Below are positions 17,415-26,701 of a stretch of DNA of 64,000 nucleotides, in pieces. This DNA is from Noviherbaspirillum aerium (GTDB taxonomy: Bacteria > Pseudomonadota > Gammaproteobacteria > Burkholderiales > Burkholderiaceae_D). Within the stretch, counting starts at the first letter, position 1; every line of letters begins with the position of its first letter. Below the pieces are notes generated by a model. The model was given only the letters and a program-made list of their open reading frames with translations. It did not search any database and was not told where the DNA came from. The DNA lies in assembly GCF_008929045.1 (NCBI RefSeq), contig NZ_VFAH01000022.1, forward strand, positions 25,303-89,302. The letters run 5' to 3'. The position numbers and the translations under genes are program-made.

Positions 17415-17574
17415 CGTAATCTGGAATCATGCGGAAGATGTCCATAGTTTACTCCGGCCCGGCGTTGCGCCGCTCGGGCGGCGCAACGCGTACCTGTCTC
17501 CTTCCCGCAGGAACCGCTTGCCGCAGGCATCGCTCTGACCAAGGTCGCACTTATTGATACACCATCGTCTACAA

Positions 17575-18105
17575 ATGCAAAATATCCGGCTTGACAGCAA
17601 TACAACTGAAATCCTTGCCGCGCTCGGCATTTCGCCGGAGCGGGCGGCGCAAACCGGCTTGCCGTTTCACCCGCAAGCCACCGAACTGGCATTGGCCGAA
17701 ACCGGAGGCGACGGCCTCGGGCACATGCTGATTCCGGCGGCTGCGCGGGCCTGGCAGGCAATGCGCCAGGCGGCGGGGCGGGATGGCATCGAGCTGTATA
17801 TCGTCTCGGCATTCCGCGATCTTGCCAGCCAGGCCGATATCGTGCGCGCCAAGATCGAGCGCGGCATGCCGCTTGCGAAGATATTCACATTGAGCGCGCC
17901 GCCGGGCTACAGCGAGCACCACACCGGGCGTGCGGTGGATATCAACACGCCGGGTTGCGAGGAAAGGGAAGAGCCATTCGAGCAAACCGATGCTTTCCGA
18001 TGGCTCACCGTGCATGCCGGCCGCTTCGGTTTCGTGATGTCCTATCCCCGCAATAATGACAAGGGTTTCGTGTACGAGCCCTGGCATTGGCTGTTCACGG
18101 ACTAG
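17575..18105 (+). CDS. M15-family D-alanyl-D-alanine carboxypeptidase (VanY-like)
   Basis: Zinc peptidase that trims peptidoglycan stem peptides, 176 aa from the ATG at 17575. Motifs: VSAFRD, the Zn-site SEHHTGRAVDI (His and Asp ligands) and EPWHW with the last His ligand and general base. No signal peptide is visible (MQNIRLDSNTTEIL), which is unusual for a cell-wall enzyme; cytosolic or non-classically placed action must be considered. A TTG at 17554 preceded by AAGG is an alternative start adding 7 residues. It is a single gene, convergent with the LysE-family gene. Confidence 0.85.
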   Translation: MQNIRLDSNTTEILAALGISPERAAQTGLPFHPQATELALAETGGDGLGHMLIPAAARAWQAMRQAAGRDGIELYIVSAFRDLASQADIVRAKIERGMPLAKIFTLSAPPGYSEHHTGRAVDINTPGCEEREEPFEQTDAFRWLTVHAGRFGFVMSYPRNNDKGFVYEPWHWLFTD

Positions 18106-18190
18106 CCGAGACTGCCTGATGCGGGCATCGATACAGGCATGATGTGCATCGATATGGGTATGTCAGATATTGATGCACCCGGTTCCGCTT

Positions 18191-18799
18191 TCAGCTCGCC
18201 AGCAGTCTCCCCGCCATCAGCACCAGCACCGTCGGCAGCAGCCACTTCTTCAGCGGCGAAGCCCTGCCTTGCATGCCGCGCCCGATGCGTGCGGCCGCCA
18301 GTGCGTACATGCAGTCGAACGCGAAACCGACCAGTACCAGAATCGTACCTAGCCACAGGAATTGCGTCAGTACGGACCCCTGTGCGGGCGCGACGAACTG
18401 CGGCAGGAACAGGCCGCAGAACAGCAGCGCCTTGGGGTTCATCAGGTTGGTGAGAAATCCGCGCAGGAAACAGGACCTTGCGGAGCTGTCGCTGCGCTCC
18501 GCCGCCGCGAGGCGCAGATCCGAGCGCAATACCTGCGCTGCCAGATACAACAGATAGGCCGCCCCGACCCAGCGTACGATGTCCAGCAGCACGGGGTGCG
18601 CCGCCATCAGCGCGGCGAGTCCGGCGCCCGACATCAGCACATGCAATCCGCGCGACAGCGCGATACCCAGGCTGGTCACCAGTGCCAGGCGCTTGCCGCG
18701 GGCGGCCCCGGTCGCAATCACCAGGGCCATGTCGGGACCAGGGAGAAGATAAACGGCCGCGAGCGCGGACAGATACAGCGGCAGGATGGCAAGTTCCAT
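18191..18799 (-). CDS. LysE/RhtB-family amino-acid exporter
   Basis: Inner-membrane exporter of about 202 aa with six hydrophobic helices. The family N-terminus reads MELAILPLYLSALAAVYLLPGPDMALV, including the PGPDM motif, followed by GIALSRGLHVL and the conserved NPKALLF. The start is placed at this ATG; an in-frame ATG 25 codons upstream with a purine-rich site is possible but adds a stretch absent from the family. It is divergent from an Lrp/AsnC regulator, the classic arrangement in which the regulator senses the exported amino acid. Substrate unknown. Confidence 0.88.
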   Translation of the reverse strand: MELAILPLYLSALAAVYLLPGPDMALVIATGAARGKRLALVTSLGIALSRGLHVLMSGAGLAALMAAHPVLLDIVRWVGAAYLLYLAAQVLRSDLRLAAAERSDSSARSCFLRGFLTNLMNPKALLFCGLFLPQFVAPAQGSVLTQFLWLGTILVLVGFAFDCMYALAAARIGRGMQGRASPLKKWLLPTVLVLMAGRLLAS

Positions 18800-18928
18800 G
18801 GGAAGTTTTCCGTAAAGGGGAGGGGCAGCAATTACGGAAATTATGCTTGCGAGCGGCAATAATTTTCTTGCCATTTTCTTTTCACACCTGCTATTTTCAG
18901 CAAGAATCTCCTACCAGAAGACAGAAAA

Positions 18929-19420
18929 ATGGCAAAAGAATCTCAGCAAGAGCTGGATCGCACCGATCTTCGTATCCTGGAGCTGTTGCAGAAGGAAGGC
19001 CGCCTGACCAATGCACGGCTGGCCGAACATTTGCATTTGAGCGAGACACCGGTCTGGCGCCGCCTGCGCCGCCTGGAAGACGACGGATATATCACCGGGT
19101 ACCAGGCCAACCTTGACCGGCGCAAGCTTGGTTTCGGACTGATCGCCTTTGTCCAGATCAACTTCGCCAATCACACCGGCGAGCAGCCCGCACAATTCGA
19201 ACGCGCCATCCAGTCGATTCCGGAGATATTGTCGTGTCACAACGTCAGCGGCGAAGCGGATTATTACCTGCAGGTCGTCACGCGGGATCTCGAGGCGTAT
19301 GGCGAATTCGTCACCCATGTCCTGCGCAAGCTGCCGGGCGTGACGTCGATACGGTCCAGCCTGGCGATGCGCGAAATCAAGTCGACCTCGGCCCTTCCGA
19401 TTTCCCGGACGCAAGGGTGA
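18929..19420 (+). CDS. Lrp/AsnC-family transcriptional regulator
   Basis: The 163-aa protein has an N-terminal HTH (LDRTDLRILELLQKEGRLTNARLAEHLHLSETPVWRRLRRLEDDGYI) and a C-terminal RAM/ferredoxin-like effector domain (VSGEADYYLQVVTRDLEAYGEFV). It is of the type that controls a divergent LysE-like exporter, which lies directly upstream on the other strand; 54 to 129 bases separate them depending on the exporter start. Its own ATG is preceded by AGAAGACAGAAAA. It probably represses or activates the exporter in response to an amino acid. Confidence 0.92.
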   Translation: MAKESQQELDRTDLRILELLQKEGRLTNARLAEHLHLSETPVWRRLRRLEDDGYITGYQANLDRRKLGFGLIAFVQINFANHTGEQPAQFERAIQSIPEILSCHNVSGEADYYLQVVTRDLEAYGEFVTHVLRKLPGVTSIRSSLAMREIKSTSALPISRTQG

Positions 19421-19568
19421 GGTTTGCGTTCATGCGGATGCGCGCTGACGCAAGCAAGTCGGAACGAGTGCTTGTGCTGCCTCATGGAGCAGGTCGGCGC
19501 AGGCGTCTATGGTGTCTTCATGTACGGCATATGCTGATGCCGAACCAGGCAAACCATCGACTCCAGCC

Positions 19569-19838
19569 ATGGCGCACCAATCAATCAATGAACTGCTTGA
19601 ACGCAAGGAAGTCCGCTTCCTGCTGGCCGCCGCCTGCGGTTTTCTCGCGGGGCAGGGGCTGTACCTGCTGATGAATGGCGTGCATGCGATGGATATCGTG
19701 CGCGGCGGCGGCGAACTTCTGCTGTGGGGCAGCCTCGCCATGCTGAACCTGGCGCGTGTTCATGGCCGCGGCATACCCGGCATCCGCCTGGCCATCTATG
19801 TGGGTGCAGGCTTGATCGTGGCCAGCTGGCTGCGATGA
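19569..19838 (+). CDS. hypothetical two-helix membrane protein
   Basis: Unrecognised 89-aa protein (MAHQSINELLERKEVRFLLAAACGF...). Two or three hydrophobic stretches (FLLAAACGFLAGQGLYLLM; GELLLWGSLAMLNLA; LAIYVGAGLIVASWL) suggest an integral inner-membrane protein. The start is uncertain: a longer version from 19509 adds 20 residues. Its stop overlaps the start of the next gene (ATGA), so the two are translationally coupled and may work together. Confidence 0.6.
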   Translation: MAHQSINELLERKEVRFLLAAACGFLAGQGLYLLMNGVHAMDIVRGGGELLLWGSLAMLNLARVHGRGIPGIRLAIYVGAGLIVASWLR

Positions 19839-21082
19839 GCGGCAGCGCCTACTCCAACATTCCCACCATCATCTTCGGCGCCTTCGACCGCCACAACTTC
19901 GGCGACCTGATCTTCCCCCATGTATGGGAAGCGCTGGCGGGAGGAACCGATATCGTCCATGCCGGATTGGTCGAGCGCAACCTTGTGGCGCTTGGAGGAC
20001 ACAAGGTGCATGCGATCGCGGACCTCGCCATCCGTTACCGGGATCAGCCGGTGCGTATCGTGCATGCCGGCGGCGAATTGCTGACCTGCGGTGCCTGGGA
20101 AGCGGCGGTGATGTCCTTGCCGGCCGATGAGGCGCAAGCGCTTGTGCGCCGCTTCGACGGCGATGCGCAGGCAACAGCCGCATGGGCTCGGGAACGCCTC
20201 AAGCTGCGGGCCTTCGCCCCCTATGTGGTGGGACGCTCTCTGTTTCCGCGCGCCCTCGCAATCCTGCACAATGCCGTTGGCGGCGCCGAACTGGATGCGC
20301 TAGGCGCAGCGATGCGCGTGGAAGTGCGGGAAAAGATGGCCGGCGCGGACGGTATTTCGGTGCGCGACCGGCGTACCCTGGCCCATCTGCAATCCTTTGG
20401 GCTGGCGGCCGAACTGGTGCCCGATCCTGCGGTGATGGTGGCCGAACTGTTCGGCAGCCGGATGCGCATACATGCCGCTGCCGGTGAGGTGCTGCAATAC
20501 CGGCAGGCTTTTCCAGAAGGCTATCTCGCGCTGCAGTTCAGTGTCGATTTCGGCGACGACGCGACGCTTTCCACGCTTGCCGAGGAACTCGATCAATTCA
20601 TCCGGCAGAGCGGCTGCGGCGTCGTCCTGTTCCGTGCCGGCGCCGCGCCATGGCATGACGGCATCGACGCATACCGGCGGCTGGCGATGCGCATGCAAAG
20701 CCCTGCCGTGCGCATCATGTCCTCGCTGCATCTCTGGGATATCTGCGCGCTGCTTGCGCATTGCCGCGCCTATGCCGGCAGCAGCTTGCATGGCCGCATC
20801 GTAGCGGCGGCCTGCGCGCTGCCACGCGTTACCTTGTGCCGCAGCGATACCGGGAGCGGTTTCGCCAAACATGCCGCTTATGCCGACACATGGGAGGATA
20901 GCCGGCAACAGGTGCTGGTTGAACCGGCGATGCTATGCCCCGTGCTCCTCGAGCGCATCCGCAGCGCACAAGTTGACTTCCCGCAACAGCAAGCAGCGGC
21001 GAAAAAACTGGCCTCGCTCTATCGGACGTATTTCGATACGCTGAAAATCCGGATCGATGGAGGCGCCGCACATCATCCATGA
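19835..21082 (+). CDS. polysaccharide pyruvyl transferase family protein
   Basis: 415-aa protein with features of the PF04230 superfamily: NFGDLIFPHVW near the start, where NxGD is the donor-binding motif; a central GISVRDRRTL...LVPDPAVMV segment; and the C-terminal helix with SSLHGRIVAAACALPRV. Such enzymes transfer pyruvate ketals to cell-surface sugars. No other polysaccharide genes are nearby, so the acceptor is unknown. The start is the ATG overlapping the stop of the preceding small membrane protein, which implies translational coupling. The protein looks intact. Confidence 0.78.
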   Translation: MSGSAYSNIPTIIFGAFDRHNFGDLIFPHVWEALAGGTDIVHAGLVERNLVALGGHKVHAIADLAIRYRDQPVRIVHAGGELLTCGAWEAAVMSLPADEAQALVRRFDGDAQATAAWARERLKLRAFAPYVVGRSLFPRALAILHNAVGGAELDALGAAMRVEVREKMAGADGISVRDRRTLAHLQSFGLAAELVPDPAVMVAELFGSRMRIHAAAGEVLQYRQAFPEGYLALQFSVDFGDDATLSTLAEELDQFIRQSGCGVVLFRAGAAPWHDGIDAYRRLAMRMQSPAVRIMSSLHLWDICALLAHCRAYAGSSLHGRIVAAACALPRVTLCRSDTGSGFAKHAAYADTWEDSRQQVLVEPAMLCPVLLERIRSAQVDFPQQQAAAKKLASLYRTYFDTLKIRIDGGAAHHP

Positions 21083-21140
21083 TGCAAGGTGCGCACTACC
21101 TCAATTTGCAAGCTGATGAAGCGGGCACTGCGCGACAACG

Positions 21141-21419
21141 TCAGCCGCTCACCAGTTTCACCTGTCCCACCCGACCGCGGCGTCTTTCATGACCGAAATG
21201 GGAAGCCATCGCCGCGTCGTCCCGGGATGCGGAGACGTCAATGACACTGTCGACCTCCCATAACTGTTCGGCCATCGCGCGCACCTTGCACGCTTCGCTG
21301 CTCAGGCTTTTTTCGACATGCACGCCGAGTGCGCCGGCTTTCATGGCTTCGGCCTCGAGCAGGCTTGCCAGTGTGCACAGATGTTCGGCAATGCTGCGGG
21401 TACGGAGGGATTTTGACAT
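21141..21419 (-). CDS. hypothetical small protein (92 aa)
   Basis: Not recognised. The N-terminal two thirds look helical (SLRTRSIAEHLCTLASLLEAEAMKAGALGVHVEKSLSSEACKVRAMAEQLWEV); the C-terminus is basic (HERRRGRVGQVKL). An AAAGGAAG ribosome site 7 bases before the ATG supports it as a real gene. It is convergent with the pyruvyl-transferase gene. It could be a small regulatory or coiled-coil protein; no function is proposed. Confidence 0.6.
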   Translation of the reverse strand: MSKSLRTRSIAEHLCTLASLLEAEAMKAGALGVHVEKSLSSEACKVRAMAEQLWEVDSVIDVSASRDDAAMASHFGHERRRGRVGQVKLVSG

Positions 21420-21704
21420 CGCGGCTTCCTTTCATGCAAAAACAAGATCTGCCCTGATGCTCGCTCGCACCTGCAACAGCAGATCACTTAGGTGGCATAC
21501 CGGTGCGCTCTTGCGCTGCAACGCACTGGTGCGCAAAGCTTCCGTCAGGCATGAATCCGCATTGTATTGATACATGAAATCACGCTACCGGTGCATCAAC
21601 GCGGACCCAAGCTGACGGATTTTCCTGAGTGCATGCGAATGCAAGCACCGTGCCCTGATGTGTCAAGCTGACGAACTATCTGTTGACCGGTTGATCATAT
21701 CGGC

Positions 21705-23750
21705 ATGGGACGCGTATTGAAAATTCTCGGCGGAAGCATTGCAGCGATCATCGCGCTGCTGGTGCTTGCGCTCGTGCTGCTCGCCAACATGGACATGAAC
21801 CGTTTTAAGCCATGGATCAACGAGCGCGTCAGCGCGGCGACCGGCCGCGAGTTCGCCATCAACGGCGATCTGTCGGTGAGCTGGGAGAGGCCGAAGGCGG
21901 TCGAAGGCTGGCAGCGATTCATCCCGTGGCCGCATGTCAATGCGAAGGACATTACTTTCTCCAATCCCGACTGGGCCACCACGGGCAAGAACATGGCTAC
22001 TGTCGGCGAAGTCGATTTCCAGCTCAATCCCGTGGCGCTGTTGAAGAAAACCGTCAGCCTGCACGCGGCCACCATCAAGGATGCGAAAGTCGCGCTGGAA
22101 CATGACGACGGCGACCGCAACAACTGGACCTTCGCCAAGAACGAAGAAGACAAGAACAAGCCGTCGACATGGCAGTTTGCAGTCGACGGGCTAGACCTCG
22201 CCGGCACCGAGGTTCGCTATGTCGATCCGGGCAAGAAGGCCGATGTGAACACGCAGATCGAAACCGACCAGGACGGCAGCATGGTATGGAAGGCGGCAGG
22301 CAAGTTCAACGGAGAAAAGCTGACCGGCAACGGCAAGGCCGGCTCGCTGCTGTCGCTGCGCGAGAAGAATGTGCGCTATCCGGTGAGTGCGGTCGTCAAG
22401 GTGGGCGAGACCACGGTCACGGCGGACGGCACTCTCACCGACCCGTCGACCCTGAGCGAGCTCGACCTCAACATGAAGGTGCTCGGGGCCAGCATGGCCG
22501 ACCTGTTCCCGTTGAGCGGCGTGCTGCTGCCCAATACGCCGAAGTTTTCCACCGAAGGCCGGGTGGTCGGCAAGTTCACCCCCGGCGCCATGGTGTTCCG
22601 CTACGAGAAGTTCAAGGGCAAGGTGGGTGACAGCGACATCGGCGGAACGCTGGAATACAAGCAGCAGCAGCCGCGTCCGTTGCTGAGCGGCGAAGTCGTC
22701 TCCAACTATCTCAACATCAGCGACCTCGGCGCCCTGATCGGCACCGACGAGAACGACAAGAAGGAAAACGCTTCCGAGGTCAAGCAGCCGCCGGACAAGG
22801 TGCTGCCGGTATCGCCGTTCAAGACCGAGCGCTGGCGGAAGATGGATGTGCAGGTCACCTTCACTGGCAAGAAAATCATCAAGGACAAGAACCTGCCGAT
22901 CGACAATCTGCACACCAAGGTCGAGATGAAGGATGGCGTGCTCGGTCTCGCGCCGCTCAATTTCGGCGTCGCCGGCGGCAAGCTGACCACCGAGCTGCAT
23001 ATCGACGGCCGCAACGATCCGGCCAAGGCGCGCATGCAGGTCGCCGCGCGCGGACTCAAGCTCAAGCAGATGTTCCCCGGCGTCCAGTCGATGCGCGCCA
23101 GCCTTGGCGAACTCAACGGCAATGCGCAGATGACGGCCTCGGGCAACTCGATCGCGACACTGCTTGCCTCCTCCAACGGCGAAGTCAAATCGGTGATCAC
23201 CCAGGGCAGCGTCAGCAAGTTCATCCTCGAAGCCATGGGCCTCAATGTCGGCAGCGCCGTGATCGCCAAGGTATTCGGCGACCGCCAGGTGCAGCTCAAC
23301 TGCATGGCTGCCGACTTCGGCATCAAGGACGGACTGATGGAGTCGCGCACCTTCGTGGTCGATACCCAGGATGCCACCATACTCGTCGACGGCACCATCA
23401 ATTTCGACAATGAAAAAATGGATCTGAAGATCAATCCCGAGAGCAAGGGGATCCGCATCATTTCCTTGCGCACGCCCTTGTATGTCCAGGGAACATTCAA
23501 GGAGCCGGATGTCGGCCTCGACAAGGGCGTGCTGGCCATGAAGGCAGGCGCAGCTGTGGCGCTCGGCACGCTTGCCGCACCGCTGGCATCCTTGCTTGCG
23601 CTGATCAATCCCGGTCCGGGCGAGGAAGTGCCATGCGGCCACCTGATTGCCGACGCCAGCAAGAAGCCGGTAGCACCTGCGCCGGGAAAGAAAGCGCCGA
23701 CCACGGCGCAGCAGAAGGTGGAAGAAGGGCAGGCGACTTCCGGCCGCTGA
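21705..23750 (+). CDS. AsmA-family protein
   Basis: 681-aa inner-membrane-anchored periplasmic protein. One N-terminal helix (ILGGSIAAIIALLVLALVLLANM) is followed by the AsmA start signature (FKPWINERVSAATGREFAINGDLSVSW) and long beta-rich repeats. The C-terminal AsmA region includes GVQSMRASLGELNGNAQMTASGNSIATLLASSNGE and the terminal stretch PLYVQGTFKEPDVGLDKGVLAMKAGAAVALGTLAAPLASLLALINPGPGE. AsmA-like proteins are related to bridge-type lipid transporters and affect outer-membrane homeostasis. It ends with a Lys/Pro/Ala-rich tail. A second, larger protein of the same clan is at 53.5-56.9 kb. Confidence 0.9.
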   Translation: MGRVLKILGGSIAAIIALLVLALVLLANMDMNRFKPWINERVSAATGREFAINGDLSVSWERPKAVEGWQRFIPWPHVNAKDITFSNPDWATTGKNMATVGEVDFQLNPVALLKKTVSLHAATIKDAKVALEHDDGDRNNWTFAKNEEDKNKPSTWQFAVDGLDLAGTEVRYVDPGKKADVNTQIETDQDGSMVWKAAGKFNGEKLTGNGKAGSLLSLREKNVRYPVSAVVKVGETTVTADGTLTDPSTLSELDLNMKVLGASMADLFPLSGVLLPNTPKFSTEGRVVGKFTPGAMVFRYEKFKGKVGDSDIGGTLEYKQQQPRPLLSGEVVSNYLNISDLGALIGTDENDKKENASEVKQPPDKVLPVSPFKTERWRKMDVQVTFTGKKIIKDKNLPIDNLHTKVEMKDGVLGLAPLNFGVAGGKLTTELHIDGRNDPAKARMQVAARGLKLKQMFPGVQSMRASLGELNGNAQMTASGNSIATLLASSNGEVKSVITQGSVSKFILEAMGLNVGSAVIAKVFGDRQVQLNCMAADFGIKDGLMESRTFVVDTQDATILVDGTINFDNEKMDLKINPESKGIRIISLRTPLYVQGTFKEPDVGLDKGVLAMKAGAAVALGTLAAPLASLLALINPGPGEEVPCGHLIADASKKPVAPAPGKKAPTTAQQKVEEGQATSGR

Positions 23751-23867
23751 TCAATGCTTGGGAGCCAAAGGTGCCGGAACGTACCGCGCCCCTTGCTGCA
23801 ATGCATCAATCGAGCGGGTACAATGCGGGCACCGCGCAGCATGCGCCGTTCCCGATTCCGACTCATC

Positions 23868-24311
23868 ATGGCCCGCCTCAAACTCGAATTTCCCGAAGAC
23901 CAGTATTACTATTCCACTCACCTTACCGTTCGCGTCACCGACATCAACGGCGCCAATCATCTTGGCAACGACTCGATGATTTCCATGATCTCCGAGGCCC
24001 GCGCCCGCTTCCTGTTCGACTTCGGCATCGAGGAAACCCAGGACGACGGCGTCGGCATCATCGTCACCGATCTGGCCACCACCTACAAGACGGAGGCCCA
24101 CGCGCGCGACCAGCTGCTGTTCGAAGTGGGCGTCATGGATTTCAACAAGTACGGCGGCGACATTACCTTCCGCATCACGCGTCCGCGCGACAATGTCCTG
24201 GTCGCGATGGCGAAGTCCGGCTTTGTTTTCTTCAACTATAAACAAGGCCGCGTGGTGCCGATGCCGGAAGCTTTCCACCGCAAGTTCGAGCGCGTCAACT
24301 GGGCTTCCTGA
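23868..24311 (+). CDS. hotdog-fold acyl-CoA thioesterase (4HBT)
   Basis: 147-aa protein with a single hotdog domain: strand and helix pattern VTDINGANHLGNDSMISMISEARARFLFDFGIEE then IIVTDLATTYKTEAHARDQLLFEVGV. The N-x-L-G-N-D loop stands where the YbgC-type catalytic Asp/Asn resides, so thioesterase activity is likely but substrate is unknown. The frame is open upstream, but the ATG of MARLKLEFPEDQYYY fits the family start. It is the first gene after asmA, with a drug-efflux gene about 100 bases downstream. Confidence 0.82.
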   Translation: MARLKLEFPEDQYYYSTHLTVRVTDINGANHLGNDSMISMISEARARFLFDFGIEETQDDGVGIIVTDLATTYKTEAHARDQLLFEVGVMDFNKYGGDITFRITRPRDNVLVAMAKSGFVFFNYKQGRVVPMPEAFHRKFERVNWAS

Positions 24312-24409
24312 AGAGGGAGCCGCCGAGGGAGAGAACCAAGCGCCGCCGGTTCGGGTCCACCCGTAGTACTGCCGGCGCAACCGGCAAAATAATTTTCCCG
24401 TACCCCGCC

Positions 24410-25702
24410 ATGAGAACAACAGACCAAGGCCCCACCACCGTTGCCAACGATCTCCGGCCAGTATCGCCGCAGCTGCCGATGCCGGCATCGGGCGGGCTGG
24501 CATTCCTGCTGGCGGCGCTGGCGATGCTCGGCCCGTTTTCCGTCGACACTTACCTCCCCGCATTCCCCGCCATCGAAGCCAGCCTGCACACCACGCCGCT
24601 CCAGGTGCAGCAGACGCTGACGGCCTACATGTTTTCCTTTGCGGTGATGATCCTGTGGCACGGCGCGCTTTCCGACGCCTTCGGACGGCGCAACATCATC
24701 CTTGGATCGCTTGCCGTATTCTGCGTCGCTTCTCTTGGTTGCGCCGCGGTGCACAGCATCGAGTACCTGTGGGCATTCCGGGTGCTGCAGGGTATTTCGG
24801 CCGGCGCGGGCGTGGTGATCGGCAGGGCCATCATCCGCGACATGTATTCCGGGCCGGATGCGGCGCGCCTGCTGTCGCTGGTCACGATGATCTTTTCCGT
24901 CGCGCCGGCGATTGCTCCCATTCTCGGCGGCTGGATTGTCAAGATCCTCGACTGGCGTTCGATTTTCCTGTTCCTGTTCCTCTATACCGCGCTGCTGATC
25001 TGGGCCTGCTACAAAAGACTGCCGGAAAGTCTGCCGGCGCACCTGCGCCAGCCGTTCAGCCCGCATGTGCTGATGACAAATTACCGGCGCGTGTTCGGCT
25101 CGCCGCTGTTCCATCTGAAGGCCGGCACGGTGGCCTTCAATTTCGCCGGGCTGTTCCTGTATGTGGCGGCGGCGCCGGTCTTCCTGACGCAGCATCTCGG
25201 GCTCGGCCCCGACCAGTTCGCATGGCAGTTCGTGCCCACGGTGGCCGGCATCTTCCTCGGCGCGCTGACGGTCAACCGCCTCGCGGGCAGCATTGCGGTA
25301 GGGCGCCAGGTATTGTTCGGCTTTGCCTTCCTGATCGGCGCCGGCATCTTCAATGTGGCGTATCACGCCTTCCTGCCGCCGGCATTGCCATGGTCGGTGA
25401 TGCCGCTGTTCTTTTATGCATTCGGCATGTCGGTGGTGGCGCCCGGAGTGACGCTGCTGGTACTCGATCTGTTTCCTGACATTCGCGGACTGACTGCATC
25501 ATGCCAGTCCTTTACTCAAACCATGCTGGCGGCCGTGGTATCGGGCGTGGTGGCGCCGTTCCTGTCGCATTCGGTGCTGTGGCTCGCCGCCGGGCAGCTT
25601 GCATTCGCGGTGATCGCATTGTGCCTGTGGCTGGGCGGGCGCTCCTATCACCATGCGCACAAGGACAGCGTCAATGCATGGGAAACCGTGCCGGTGGAGT
25701 AA
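24410..25702 (+). CDS. MFS transporter, Bcr/CflA drug-efflux type
   Basis: 430-aa inner-membrane antiporter with about 12 helices. The subfamily N-terminus reads SVDTYLPAFPAIEASLHTTPLQVQQTLTAYMFSFAVMILWHGALSDAFGRRNIILGS; this includes the DHA1 motif A variant GALSDAFGRR and motif C-like GAGVVIGRAIIRDMY. It probably exports drugs such as bicyclomycin or chloramphenicol-like compounds, though the substrate is not predictable. The C-terminus is cytosolic. The stop is followed 10 bases later by a family C palindrome. Confidence 0.9.
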   Translation: MRTTDQGPTTVANDLRPVSPQLPMPASGGLAFLLAALAMLGPFSVDTYLPAFPAIEASLHTTPLQVQQTLTAYMFSFAVMILWHGALSDAFGRRNIILGSLAVFCVASLGCAAVHSIEYLWAFRVLQGISAGAGVVIGRAIIRDMYSGPDAARLLSLVTMIFSVAPAIAPILGGWIVKILDWRSIFLFLFLYTALLIWACYKRLPESLPAHLRQPFSPHVLMTNYRRVFGSPLFHLKAGTVAFNFAGLFLYVAAAPVFLTQHLGLGPDQFAWQFVPTVAGIFLGALTVNRLAGSIAVGRQVLFGFAFLIGAGIFNVAYHAFLPPALPWSVMPLFFYAFGMSVVAPGVTLLVLDLFPDIRGLTASCQSFTQTMLAAVVSGVVAPFLSHSVLWLAAGQLAFAVIALCLWLGGRSYHHAHKDSVNAWETVPVE

Positions 25703-25712
25703 GAGCGTATTA

Positions 25713-25789
25713 GAATGCCGCTTGCCACGTTGCACCTCATTGCCTTGCATCGGTACTGTCTTCGTCGGTGCCCCTTGCATTCGGCATTC
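25713..25789 (+). repeat. family C repeat, copy 1
   Basis: A 77-bp palindromic element with ends GAATGCCG / CGGCATTC; weaker complementarity extends outward (AGCG-TATTA / GATA-CCCGCT). The core GTTGCACCTCATTGCCTTGCAT..GTACTGTCTTCGTCGG recurs at 33.4, 44.7, 45.75 and 50.25 kb. It sits immediately after the MFS gene. Confidence 0.7.
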
Positions 25790-25809
25790 CGATACCCGCT
25801 ACAAGTCCC

Positions 25810-26355
25810 ATGACCGTGAACCTGAGAGAACTGTCGAGCCGCTTTCCACACACTGGAAGGATAGAGGGAATTTATGTGCGTCCAACAAGGCGAGGCGAAA
25901 CACGGCGGCTGGAACAGGCTCTTGCGATTACCGATCGCGGCTTGCAGGATGATCACATCGCGGCCCGCTCGAAAGGCGGCAAGCGGCAGATCACGCTGCT
26001 GCAGGCAGAGCATCTGCCAGTCATTGCCTCGCTCGCCGGCATGGCATGCGTCGATCCCGCATTGCTTCGCCGGAACCTGGTGATTGCCGGGCTGAATCTG
26101 ATGGCGGCGCGCAGCCTGTTCAACGACACGCCGCTGGTGCTTTGCCTGGGAGACGAGGTGAAACTGTCGCTCACCGGTTCCTGTGATCCATGTTCACGCA
26201 TGGAAGACATGCTCGGTCCCGGCGGCTACAACGCGATGCGCGGCCATGGCGGCGTGACAGCGCGCGTATTGAACGGCGGGGTGCTCCGCGTCGGCGATGC
26301 GGTGCGCTGCATGCCTGCAGGCCCCGGAAGCCATATTGTCGATATTTCCAGATGA
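25810..26355 (+). CDS. MOSC-domain protein
   Basis: 181-aa single-domain MOSC protein, the fold that ends molybdenum-cofactor sulfurases and forms YiiM/YuaD-like proteins. Visible features: GRIEGIYVRPTRRGE at the start, DDHIAARSKGGKRQITLLQAEHLPVIASLAG, RRNLVIAGLNLMA and the conserved Cys motif LTGSCDPCSRMEDMLGPGGYNAMRGHGGVTARVL. Cys131/134-type residues could carry sulfur or ligate Moco. The ATG at 25810 is preferred because upstream residues come from the repeat. The role is likely Moco-linked N-hydroxylated compound reduction or sulfur transfer. Confidence 0.85.
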   Translation: MTVNLRELSSRFPHTGRIEGIYVRPTRRGETRRLEQALAITDRGLQDDHIAARSKGGKRQITLLQAEHLPVIASLAGMACVDPALLRRNLVIAGLNLMAARSLFNDTPLVLCLGDEVKLSLTGSCDPCSRMEDMLGPGGYNAMRGHGGVTARVLNGGVLRVGDAVRCMPAGPGSHIVDISR

Positions 26356-26416
26356 AGTGAAACTGTCGGCAGCGCGGCGACTCTACAGCACATTGATGTT
26401 GAAGCGGGTTATCGCA

Positions 26417-26617
26417 ATGAGAGTACAGGTCTTCCATGAACAGCCCAACGGCAGCCGCACCGACTTCGGTGTCTACGAATTGACGCACATGCCGCCGATT
26501 GCTGAACCTTTTCCGATCAACAGCCAGACTTTCTATCTCGCAAAGGCCTATTTCGGGCCTGACGATACCGGGATGTATGAATTGATCCTGGAAGGCGAGC
26601 CGCACGCGGTGCAGTAG
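26417..26617 (+). CDS. hypothetical small protein (66 aa)
   Basis: Unrecognised. MRVQVFHEQPNGSRTDFGVYELTHMPPIAEPFPINSQTFYLAKAYFGPDDTGMYELILEG reads as a compact soluble beta protein. An in-frame ATG seven codons upstream is an alternative start; neither has a strong SD. It follows the MOSC gene by about 60 bases in the same direction and may be in its transcript. Confidence 0.6.
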   Translation: MRVQVFHEQPNGSRTDFGVYELTHMPPIAEPFPINSQTFYLAKAYFGPDDTGMYELILEGEPHAVQ

Positions 26618-26701
26618 TCCAGCCGTGGATGCCTCCGGCTGCGGAAGCAGGAGCGGGCGCTCTTGCGCATCTTCACGCCCGCCGTTTCTTGCTGGCTGAA
26701 T

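Noticed and set aside
22191..23642. 483-codon minus-strand frame
   Set aside because: Antisense shadow of the AsmA gene.
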